47,835 bases of DNA, taken from assembly GCA_051453625.1 (NCBI GenBank), contig JBOZIK010000001.1, positions 206,208,622 through 206,256,456 on the forward strand. Reading direction: 5' to 3'. How positions within the stretch are numbered: position 1 is the first letter of the stretch; each line of letters opens with the position of its first letter. This DNA is from Welwitschia mirabilis (taxonomy: Eukaryota; Gnetophyta; Gnetopsida; Welwitschiales). The translations under genes and the position numbers were made by a program. Below, piece by piece: positions 23,001-32,900 of this stretch. Below the pieces are notes generated by a model that saw only the letters and a program-made list of their open reading frames with translations, did no database searches and had not been told where the DNA came from.

Positions 23001-23442
23001 TGTACTTTAGGAGTTGAAAAATGCCCTAAGGTAGAAAATGATATTCTATGTAAATTTGTTATTAAATTTGTTATTACTTCACAAGATATTAAGTATAATG
23101 TAAATTTGTTATTTAAATTTTGATGTCACATTTTCAAAGGATAACCATACTATAAAAACTATATTTATAATAAAATATTACTCATTGGTGAGATAAAGAT
23201 TAATGTATACATTACCTTAGTTAGTAATATTACTAATAAGGAAGTGCAGTGTCTTCTTAGAACTATATGGAAGATAAATGCTTAGCACAAAAATCTTTGA
23301 CACATAAAGATGTAACTAATGTAGACATGATTAACCAAGGAACTAATCAAAGAACATCTCAAGTTTAAGATCATTGATAAAAAGGTTTATAATTCTTACT
23401 AGAAAATAAAGCATGTAAGTGTAAAATCTAGTAAGAAAACTA
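23001..23442 (+). pseudogene. Copia GAG-pre-integrase segment
   Basis: VQCLLRTIWKINA (about 23245) and, after frameshifts, LIKEHLKFKIIDKKVYNSY followed by KIKHVSVKSSKKT align with the region around the HHCC zinc finger of copia integrase (.W.WHRRLGH...L..LVKGLPKLKF.KD.VCDACQKGKQ...). Most zinc-binding cysteines and histidines have been lost. Similarity stops at 23442, exactly where the - strand LTR end lies. Confidence 0.6.
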
Positions 23443-23668
23443 TTGCTATGTGTATTTGTGTAAGTTTTTACATTTAAAGAGATCCTGTCATTTTTAACAA
23501 AAATAGATATCTTACACAATACATCACACTAGTATAAGTGGAAGTAGAAATGTCATATTCATATTGAAGTCTATGAGATGAGACTTAGGTTGCTTTGCAA
23601 AAGAATACTAGAAATAAAAAGTAAAGAATAATGTAAGAAATAAAAGGTATAATAAAAATGCAAGATAT
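23443..23668 (-). repeat. 3' terminal part of a - strand LTR
   Basis: Read on the - strand it ends ...ACTTACACAAATACACATAGCAATA, matching the LTR ends at 4344 and 8912. Upstream it carries the shared 'cctaagtctcat' and 'agacttcaatatgaata' blocks. It is cut by the gap at 23669. Confidence 0.8.
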
Positions 23669-24242
23669 NNNNNNNNNNNNNNNNNNNNNNNNNNNNNNNN
23701 NNNNNNNNNNNNNNNNNNNNNNNNNNNNNNNNNNNNNNNNNNNNNNNNNNNNNNNNNNNNNNNNNNNNNNNNNNNNNNNNNNNNNNNNNNNNNNNNNNNN
23801 NNNNNNNNNNNNNNNNNNNNNNNNNNNNNNNNNNNNNNNNNNNNNNNNNNNNNNNNNNNNNNNNNNNNNNNNNNNNNNNNNNNNNNNNNNNNNNNNNNNN
23901 NNNNNNNNNNNNNNNNNNNNNNNNNNNNNNNNNNNNNNNNNNNNNNNNNNNNNNNNNNNNNNNNNNNNNNNNNNNNNNNNNNNNNNNNNNNNNNNNNNNN
24001 NNNNNNNNNNNNNNNNNNNNNNNNNNNNNNNNNNNNNNNNNNNNNNNNNNNNNNNNNNNNNNNNNNNNNNNNNNNNNNNNNNNNNNNNNNNNNNNNNNNN
24101 NNNNNNNNNNNNNNNNNNNNNNNNNNNNNNNNNNNNNNNNNNNNNNNNNNNNNNNNNNNNNNNNNNNNNNNNNNNNNNNNNNNNNNNNNNNNNNNNNNNN
24201 NNNNNNNNNNNNNNNNNNNNNNNNNNNNNNNNNNNNNNNNNN
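23669..24242. other. Assembly gap, 574 N
   Basis: A non-round gap, so probably sized from read pairs. It hides the boundary between the - strand LTR end and the + strand LTR piece, a place where near-identical inverted copies would be hard to assemble. Confidence 0.95.
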
Positions 24243-24906
24243 TAGCTACTCTTGACCATTTCTGAGTTATAAAGGAGCACACCTTTTCACACATATCATT
24301 TATATTTTTCTACTATTTGTTATTATAAATAAACCCTCCTTTGACTCTCCTTCTCATCTTCGTTGCACCGAACATTCTCGCGATAGGATATCGAAGGATG
24401 GAAGATCTATCTTAAATGTTGCAGAAAGACATGCACTTAGTGGAGAGCTGTGTATCCTCCATTAAGAATCGACTATTTTGTAACCAAGTTGCTTGTTACT
24501 TTTTAATACAAAACCTAGTTTTATTTTGTTTTCATATTTGCATATTAGTTTCTTTGATGAACCATTTAGTCTATGTTGCCCTTGACCTGATGATAATTTC
24601 TTAGGTGATACAGATTAATAAAAGCAGCCTTTGTTAAGGCTGAAAGCAAGTAGTGATAGTTCATTTTACATTTGCATTTAGAATAGTTGCATCTTGCATT
24701 GTGTATTGTACTTTATTTCTTTTTATTTCTTATTTATTTTTGGTTTGTAGCGTTCTTTTACAAAGTAACCTAAGTCTCATACTCATAGACTTCAACATGA
24801 ATATGATATTTTAGATCTACTCTCACTTATACTAATGTGATGTATGATGTAAGATATCTATTTTGGTTATAAATGATAGGATCTCTTTAAATATAGAAAC
24901 TTGCAT
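24243..24906 (+). repeat. Truncated + strand Athila-like LTR
   Basis: Matches the middle and 3' part of the LTRs at 3260 and 7825: 'ttgactctccttctcatctt', 'gatggaagatctatctt', 'gttgcccttgacctgatga' and 'cctaagtctcat'. The 5' part is missing in the gap. The 3' end is cut at ACTTGCAT, about 25-30 bases short of the true end. TATA box at 24324-24333. Confidence 0.85.
24324..24333 (+). promoter_or_regulatory. LTR TATA box
   Basis: TATAAATAAA followed by CCCTCCTTTGACTCTCCTTCTC. It faces the - strand box at 25013-25004. Confidence 0.6.
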
Positions 24907-25475
24907 ATCTTTTTGCAATACTCAAGATAGATCTTCCATCCTTTGACCTCCTACCGTGAGGATTTCTAATGTAATAAAGATAAGAAGGAGAGTTGAAGAG
25001 GGATTTATTTATAATAACTCATATCTAAAAAAAAAAAAAAAGGGTAAGTATGATTAGATGCACTCATAAGTGAAATAAACTAAATGATCAAAGGTCACTG
25101 TTAGAGTCAGTTACATGTCAGTGTCATCCAAACTATCATCTGAATGATAAGGGGGATAATAACACATTATAAAATATAACTTATATAAATGACTCATTAG
25201 TGATTTATTGGTCCACATCAGCAGTCATCATCCTACCTATTGTGGAGACGATAGAAGGGACAATGGTCTTATTTGATTATTTTTTTGAAGAGAACATAGT
25301 ATTTTTATCATTAATCCTTCTTTAAAGCCTTATGCATCAGAAAGTTCCTTTAATACATTAAATTTGAATAAGAACCACACTTTCCCGAGATTTCCTCTTG
25401 TATCTTTAAAATCCTTAGAATTGCATCTAAACCTGTATAAATGTCCTCAAAACAACTCATAAAATTCCATCAAAT
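24907..25475 (-). repeat. 5' part of a - strand Athila-like LTR
   Basis: On the - strand it begins TATTGTGCTACC next to the conserved element tail and runs through the TATA box (25013-25004) to ...ATTGCAAAAAGATATGCA, where it joins the opposite-strand LTR at 24906. The shared TGCAT (24902-24906) belongs to both parents. Confidence 0.85.
25004..25013 (-). promoter_or_regulatory. LTR TATA box, - strand
   Basis: TATAAATAAA on the - strand, followed by TCCCTCTTCAACTCTCCTTC. Confidence 0.6.
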
Positions 25476-26190
25476 AACTGTAGATTGGTAGCACAATATA
25501 GCCCTTCACTTAGCCTTTGTTAGTCCCTAATAAAAATCAAGAAGAAAAACCATAATTTTGAGCAAATTTATTTTTAAAAAAATAAATCTGGAAGTTATAA
25601 AATAGGCTTATAAAACACATCACATAGATAAATGACAAGTAATGCATAATGTGTATTAAATTTTAAAAATTTTATTTTATGAAAGATCTAAACTAGGTTA
25701 GAAATTTTTGAAAAATGAGACATAAAAATGGGTTTCTACCCTCATCTCCCTCCCTCAAAACAAACCAATACATCCTATATTGGAAAATTAAGCAAAGAAA
25801 GTAAATAGAAGTAACAAGGTAGATAAAAGAGGATAACTTTTTAAATGAAATGCAAATTTAAGTAATGTAAGATTTGAAAAAAAAAAAAAAGATAAAGATA
25901 TGAAATATTTTAATAGATAAAAAAAGAATGGATAATAAAAATGTTTCGTCATAAAAAGAACATGAGCAACACTTACAACACTAAATAAAAAATCTTAAAG
26001 AAAACACTTGTCTAAGCAAGAAATTATCTTTTATTTAAAACTTAAACAAGGAAAACATGCTAAGAAAATATGGTAATGACTTAGATATAACTAATCAAAT
26101 CATAAAAGAAAATAAGAAGAATGGGCATAAGATATCATAAACAAAAGATAGCTCACCCATCTGATATTTTAACCTAGCAGACTCCCAAGA
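25476..26190 (-). other. Athila-like internal tail
   Basis: Reverse complement of 7130-7824: shared blocks include 'tatcttttatttatg' type sequence, 'atgcccattctt', 'attaccatattttctta' and the LTR-proximal GGCTAAGTGAAGGGC. Noncoding. Homology ends around 26190, where + strand pol-type sequence begins. Confidence 0.75.
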
Positions 26191-26599
26191 AACAAAAGAA
26201 GAGTATAACTTAGAAGAAGAACTTAAACCAATCTTATTTTTATAGGATCATCCAAATAAGGAGAGATTGATAATGCTACATGAACCAACTTTATATGATG
26301 ATCTAATTGAAATACACTATCTTAAGTGTGAGGATGGGGAATTTTTTAACTAAAGAAAATATAACATGTTTACTTAATGGAAAACCTTTTTAAAGAATTT
26401 CATTCCTTGATGTCATTCCCATGACATCTTGAAATGACAGTCATTGATAATAATTCAGTAACTGAACTTGAAAATTCCAACTTGGAACTAAAAGAGTTGT
26501 CCAATGGTCTAAAATGCATTTTTCTATTTAATAATCCAAAGAAACCTTTGATAATAAGTAACCTTTTTACTTCTTACTTTTGACTTCTAAAGAAGATGC

Positions 26600-29330
26600 T
26601 TTTACTTTGACTTATAAAGACTTAGCTGTCATTCCTCTTCCCATAGTTCAATACAAAATCTACATTAAGGATAAAGCTAAACTAGATAGGTAACCCTAAT
26701 GTAGGCTTAACCCTACCCTTAGAAAATAGTTAAATATGAAATTATTAAACTTATGGATGCTGAAATCATTTATACTATATCTTATAGTGAGTGAGTTAGC
26801 TCTTTAATAGTAATTCTAAAAAAGGATGGGACATTAAGAATGTGCAATAATTTTAAAAAACTTAATGAGGTCACTAAAAAGGACTAGTGTCCTTTATCCT
26901 TTCTTAATCAAGTGCTTCATAGAATTCAAGGACATGCATACTATTGTTTTCTTGATGGGTATAGTGGCTATAATCAAGTTTTCATAATAAGTTAAAACCA
27001 AGAAAAAATAACTTTTACCTCTTCGTTTGGAATTTTTACCTTTATAAGAATGCCTTTCCAATTTTGAAATACCCTTGGAACTTTCCAATAAGTAATAATG
27101 GGTATAATTTTTAACATGATAGAGGATTATATTAAAATCTTTATGGATACATCTCCATATTTGGTAAAACTTTTGAATAAATCATAGAAAGATTAGAGAA
27201 AGCCTTGGATCAATGTATAGAAAGTGGTCTAAAATTGAGCTAGAAAATGAGTTTTCTCCTTATTAATAATGGAATTGTTTTAGATCATCACCTTTCTAAT
27301 GAAGGGATTAAAATGGACCCTATAAAAGTTGGTATCATTAAAAACCTTAATCCTCTAAATAATATCAAACAAGTTAGATCATCCCTTGATCACGCTAGTT
27401 TATATCATCTTTTTATTTAAGCTTATGGCAATTTTTATAAATTCCTTTACTCATTACTTGAAAAAGAAGCTAAATTTGATTTGGATTATTCATGCTAACT
27501 TGCTTTTGACACACTTAAGGATAAAATTTCTTGTTAATCTATTATCATAAATCCTAATTTAACTATAGACTTTGAACTCATGTCTGATATAAACAAGATT
27601 GCTGTGGATGGGGTTCTTAGTCAAAAACGTAAAAATGATCTTAATTTCATATCCTATCTTAGTAAAATTTTGTCTAAGATCTAATCCAACTATACTACTA
27701 CTAAAAGGAAAATGATTGCCATCATTGTTTGCATTGATCATCTTAGACATTATCTTCTTAGCTTTTATACCAATTTTTATATAGATCACGCAATAATATG
27801 CTATCTTATAACTAAGAAAGATTCTATTACTAGACTTATTAGATGGAGCCTTCTCATGTAAGAATTCAATGATACCATCATTGATAAGGCTATAAAACAT
27901 AATAGCGTTATAGATCAATTATCGTGACTCTGTTGCTCTCATGATGAACTCTCTATAAATGACTCTTTTCTAGATGAACAACTATTTATTGTGGAATAGC
28001 TTTATGTTATTTATTTTACTCATCTCACTTCTTAGTATGCTAATATTATGAACTACCTTCTTACCTTGAAAACACCTTACAATTGAAATCATAGTCAATG
28101 AAAATCATTTCTCTATAGGGTTGGTAACTATGAGTGGAATGAATCCCTATTTACCAAATATGCAAAGATAAAATCATGCTTAAATGTGTGCCTAAAATGA
28201 AAAACCTAGATATCCTTTACCTTTGTTATAGTGAGGTATGTAGGGAATACTTTAGTTGTTAAAAGATTGTAATGAAACATTTTTACTCTAGTTTATATTG
28301 GTCTACCCTTTTCAAAGACTCTTTTAACTTTACTAGAAGGTGTAATTCGTATCAAAGTTATAGTAGCTTAACTCGTTCTCAAGATATAATCCTTAAAGCT
28401 ATGCTTGAATGTGAACCTTTTTATTATTATGGATTGACTTTATAAGCCTTATCGAACCACCTTCTCATGATAAAAACTAGATCTTAGTGTTGTTGATTAT
28501 GTTACCAAGTGAATTAAAGCTTTCCCTGCTACCAAAAATGATGTTCAAACTATCTGCAATTTTGTCTGAACCCATATCTTTCAATGTTTTGATTTTCTTA
28601 AAATCATCATTAGTGATCAAGAAACTCATTTTATCAATCACATTTTTTTCAGGAAATTCTTTCTTCCATTAGAATTAAACATAGAATTAATTATGCTTAT
28701 CATCCATAAACCAATGACTAAGCCAAAAATGCAAATAGAAAAATTAAAAATATTCTTTAAAAATTAATCTCTATTAATAAGGAAACTTAGTCTTCTAATC
28801 TTAATGACGCCCTTTGGGCTTACGATACTACTTGATAAAAATCTCTAGGTTTTTTACCTTATGAACTTATGTATGAAAATGTTTGTGTCTTGTTGGTTGA
28901 TGTTTGCTATAACTCCTATATATCCATCCATTAACTTAACCTTATTAACTTGAATGAAAATCTTAAAACTCAACTAGTCCAACTTGATCATTTAAATGAA
29001 AATCACACTTGTGTTATACATTGTCAACTCATTCGTAAAGCCCAAGCCAAGTTCAAACATGACAAAAAGATTCTCCATAAGTAAGCCAAGTTCAAACATG
29101 ATAAAAAGATTCTCCATAAGCAATTTGATCCTAGTTAACTTATCCTTTTGTATAATACTTAAGTACACCTTTTACCCAAAAATTTAATCTCTAAATGATT
29201 AGGTCATTATCTTATTAAAAAAAAGTAAATTTTAATGGCTTAAACACTATGAAAATTCAAAAGGTCAATGGATAAAGGTTGAAAATTTATCAATCATATA
29301 CTAATCAAACCTTAAACATGATAGAATTAC
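26600..29330 (+). pseudogene. Ty3/gypsy pol: reverse transcriptase, RNase H, integrase
   Basis: Decayed polyprotein with many stops and frameshifts but domains in normal order. RT: LNPTLRK (about 26705), EIIKLMDAEIIYTISYSE, LRMCNNFKKLNEVTKKD (about 26835), GHAYYCFLDGYSGYNQV (about 26930), ITFTSSFGIFTFIRMPF (about 27000). The catalytic 'FMDDFSV' box reads IFMDTSPYLV, so its second aspartate is lost. RNase H: TIDFELMSDINKIAVDGVLS and FISYLSKIL, then NYTTTKRKMIAIIVCIDHLR (27560-27760). Integrase: VDYVTK.IKAFPAT (28488), IISDQETHF (28606), NDALWAYDTT (28806), and the C-terminal HDKKILHK repeats (29044-29121). The wording is Athila/Tat-like. It would have copied and inserted the element's DNA; this copy cannot. 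No gag precedes it, and it is joined to an oppositely oriented element tail at about 26190. Confidence 0.9.
29044..29121 (+). repeat. 39-bp tandem duplication inside integrase
   Basis: AAGCCAAGTTCAAACATGA.. occurs at 29044-29082 and again at 29083-29121, with one internal C/T difference. The unit is 13 codons, so the duplication keeps the frame (KFKHDKKILHK twice). Near-identity against a decayed background makes it recent relative to the insertion. Confidence 0.9.
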
Positions 29331-29634
29331 TTGTCTTAGAAGACCCTCTCAATGAGAAGGACTTTCCTCCTATCATTGTCTAAATTCCTTCTTAACTGAT
29401 TCCTTGGGTAGACATTGTGCTATCACTTGAAGATCTTTAACTTGACTTATGTATTACTTTATGAAGTTATCATGATTATTAATTTTTACTAAGGCATTTT
29501 AAAGTGATAAAGATTGGGATTTACCCAATTTTAGAACATTCATATATCTATGGACTTCATTTACAAAGAAGATTCCTTGATTATTTTATTCTCTTTCAAT
29601 GGTATGAGTATTTAGTTATTTGCACATTCTCTTA
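29331..29634. other. Post-pol spacer
   Basis: Nothing firmly recognisable. It may be the decayed post-integrase region of the gypsy element, ending at the CACTA terminus. Confidence 0.4.
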
Positions 29635-29900
29635 TACTATAAGAATTATAGGAATTTAAGGTATTTATTTTAATAAATACCTTAAATATAATTCTTTTTA
29701 AGGCCTTTATTTTGATAAATACCTTGAAAGAAAATAATAGTAACATTTTAAAGGCATTTGTTTAAATAAATATCTTAACATCCTTTTCCAAATATTTTTA
29801 AGTTGTTTAAAAAGAAATGACTTAAAATAAGGTGTGTATTTCTAAAAAATACCTTAAATATTTTTATTTTTTAAGTCGTTTAAGGAAAAAAAGGCCATAA
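29635..29900 (+). mobile_element. CACTA transposon terminus with subterminal repeats
   Basis: TACTATAAGAATT at 29635-29647 resembles the CACTA inverted terminus CACTACAAGAA(A/T)T with C-to-T changes. It is followed by several hairpin-forming copies of AAGG(T/C)ATTTATTT..AAATA(A/C)CTT, the subterminal motif also seen beside the terminus at 37291. The opposite end of this element is not visible. Confidence 0.6.
29655..29686. repeat. Perfect 32-bp palindrome
   Basis: TTTAAGGTATTTATT, TT, AATAAATACCTTAAA: two perfect 15-base arms around a two-base centre. It is the first of the CACTA subterminal repeats; weaker copies follow at about 29699-29727, 29750-29775 and 29830-29855. Confidence 0.9.
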
Positions 29901-32900
29901 TAGCCTACTTAAAGAAGATAAAAACAATTAGATTTTTCCTTCCTACCTCTTACCACCATCTTGTTTAAACCCTCAAATCCTCCATTGCTATGCTAATTTC
30001 ATTTTTATGAGGTCATTACTTGCCTAACTCTACCTCTTATTGCCTTTTTATTTAGGGCCTTAAGCCCTCTTATTCAAGGCCTTGAGCCCTTTATAAGTCT
30101 AAATTCTAACTTATATTCTTTTCCCATTTTATAGATTACCAATTCGTTATGAAATCTTTGTTCTATTTTACAAACCTCTAAGAGATATTTAATTGTATTA
30201 GTAAATTCCTTCATAAAATTCTATTTAGTATTCATTGTTTTCATACCATTGTCATGACATCAAATCATCCCTATATTGATCTTGAATCAAATTCTTTGGC
30301 TTTATATCCTAACATTTTTGCAAATAAAATGCATTAAGATGGTTATTCATTAGAAAGGTTTATGGTATTATTAGTGTTTAGCTACTTTTCACTATTGTAG
30401 TTATATCTATTATTATTTTGATCCCTTTTTTGTCTAAAGTTCTCTTTACAACAAGAGTAGGATTTTCTATTTACATTTTCCTACTAATTTTTCCTTTCAT
30501 ATGTAGGTTTTGAAGAAGTTTTTGGTTGTGGTTTTAAAGTTAATTTTCTTTTTTAATCCTGTTTCTTATTATTTTTGCTAAATGTTTATGAAAACCATGG
30601 TCTTTTTCTAGTATTGTATCTGTTACATGTGTATTCATAGAGCCATCCCATTAATCTAGTTCTTCTCAGTTCTTTTATTATTACCATTAGCTTCACAGTC
30701 ATACTAAGCTACTCCTTTTCTTTAGGTACAATTTTTATCTTCTATATTAATTAGTTAGGATTTTAAATTTTAAATTTGACTATGGGCTTCTTAGGATTTT
30801 AGTTTCAAATTAGGACTTTCTATAGAAACTAATTTTTCTTAGGGGTTTTTTTAAAGAATTTCATCATTGATAATTTTAAATTGGACTGCTAGTTTCTTAG
30901 TCATTATTTAAGACTTTTCCACTTCTTTTATAAGACATTTGACAAATTTATAAATGAATTTTTGGAAGACTTCATAAAGTAATAATTACAAGATCTCTTA
31001 AGAGCTAGTTTATTAGGGAATTTTACAATTCATATCTTACAAATACATGAGAGTTCTTAAAGTCTTTTGATAAACTTTTATACCCTAGATAGTTAATTAT
31101 AGTCAAGCCTAAGCCTTCTTAAGAGATTAACCAGAAACTAGCTTTGATGATTGCTTTTATAAGAGCAAATTATTCTCCTCTATGAGGACCCCTTATTCTC
31201 TTTACTGTTATTGCACCCTCTATATAAACTTGCACACTCTTTATTTTTTTAAAAACATATGAATTATAATTACTTTCTTAAGCAAATAATAATCCAACAT
31301 ATTTGTAATGTTGAAGAAGAAATTATCTCTTGATGATTCTAAAGTGCTATCAATCATTATGATTTTCACTGATGCCATTTGTTAATTCAATTTTGGAGTT
31401 ATAATATTCATTTTTAATCAAAGAATAATTTTAAACCATGACATTATAGTTGTAATGTAACAAATTCCTTTTTGTCATTCATGCTTGGCTCTAAAATGTT
31501 TTTTCACTTTTCAAAGGGTGCTATTGATAATTGGTTTGCTTTCAAATGTTGACATGAAGTAGATTTAGATAACATTAAAAGATCTCACATCATAAATGGA
31601 AAGTAGGTATTAGAAAGAACATATATTATGGTACTCTAACCTAGGTTACTAAAGTTAGTGGTAAGTGAAAAATGCTTGTGTTTGATCAAAATAGTCCTTG
31701 ACGTCTTAGGTGTGAACAAGGATATGATGCTAAATAAAGTAATTTCTTATTCAAAATCTAGAAAACTTTAAGTTAACTAGCATGTCATTCAGATGTGAAT
31801 TCCTCTTATGCAAGATTATCATATAAGAAGCATGACATAGGACACTCATAAATGAAGTTCATAGAAAATTACTAGAGCCTCAGGAGAAAAAAAAAGATTG
31901 TTAGTGCAAATGATAACATTATATCAGGTAAAATTTATATTTGAAGTACCTGAAAAATCTTTCATTGACTGCTAAAAAGAGGAAGATCAATCAAAAGTAG
32001 ATTGTATAGAGCAGAGAACAATTAAGTTGATATATATAAAGAGTAGGGGCTTTGATTTAAACAACTATTTTATTGGATTGATAGTACTAATGATTTGCAT
32101 GAACATACTAGTTTTACAACTTTTTGATGTTTTCTTTGATTGATTCACAATTTTATTTATCACTTATTACATGTTACTTTTACCTCTTAGGGTTGTCCTA
32201 TTTTTGTGATTTTGAGCCTTGTGCTTTTCAATAGAAACCAATTTTATATTTACCATAGGGAAATATAAGCATAGTAAAGAATCATTCAAATTTGTAATAC
32301 ATTAATCACTTATGCAATATTATGTTTCAATATAATGGTAATAAGACATTGCATGATTAACTATTATTTGTTATTACAAGTCATGTGGGAGGTCATGTCA
32401 TTATCTAAGACTTTGTTCTACCAAGGATGCATGTGTTTTAATTATTAGAAGAGGGTTAGGACTACACCCAAATTAAAAAGTAGTCTCAAAAGGATTTTTT
32501 TAACCAATTCTTAGTATTAATTAATAATGTTTAATCATTAAAAATATTTTTTAAAATTTATATTTAAACATTAGTTATAAAGCTTTAACATGTATTTTTG
32601 AATTTTAGTGCATTCCTCTTAGCTTCTTTGAAGGAAAGGAGATTACAAGAGAAGTAAACCACTATATTAGGAATTTTCTAAGGATCTTTTTATAAACTAT
32701 ATATGATTATGTTTTGTTTCTATATATGAATGAAAATTGATTATGATCATAATGCTGCTTCTATATTCTTGATTTATATATTTGAGCTTTATCACCTTCC
32801 TATAGCCTTGAGATAAAATGTTTTCTTTGTTATTAGAAGTTTCATCACTCTTTTTAGATTTACAGCCCTTGTATGAAAATGAAGAGAAGGTACAACTTCG

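Larger units (their letters stand above)
17651..23442 (+). mobile_element. 5' part of a Ty1/copia retrotransposon
   Basis: In order: an LTR (17651-19092), an initiator-Met primer-binding site (19095-19106), the start of gag (19147-19290), the rest of gag (21390-22330), a connecting region, and a GAG-pre-integrase segment (about 23255-23442). Gag is interrupted at 19374-21300 by a foreign LTR inverted repeat. The element stops at 23443 where a - strand gypsy LTR begins. Integrase, RT, RNase H and the 3' LTR are not visible further along, so they were lost or lie outside the window. Many stops and frameshifts make it inactive. Confidence 0.82.
23443..26190 (-). mobile_element. 3' end of an Athila-like element, rearranged
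   Basis: On the - strand, from high to low coordinate: internal tail (26190-25476, matching 7130-7824), LTR start to middle (25475-24907), then after an intervening + strand LTR piece and the N gap, the LTR's last part (23668-23443). The LTR end sits in copia GAG-pre-integrase, so this element inserted into the copia element. Pol is absent in this orientation. The next sequence is pol in the opposite orientation. Confidence 0.7.

Noticed and set aside
23585-24294. Long open frames on both strands across the 574-base gap
   Set aside because: They consist of N-derived unknown residues; the real ends are LTR sequence.
27559-27918. 119-codon open frame on the - strand
   Set aside because: It lies opposite the decayed RNase H region of pol, which explains the sequence on the + strand.
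28996-29187. 63-codon open frame on the + strand
   Set aside because: An alternative frame over the integrase C-terminus; the pol frame explains it, including the 39-bp duplication.
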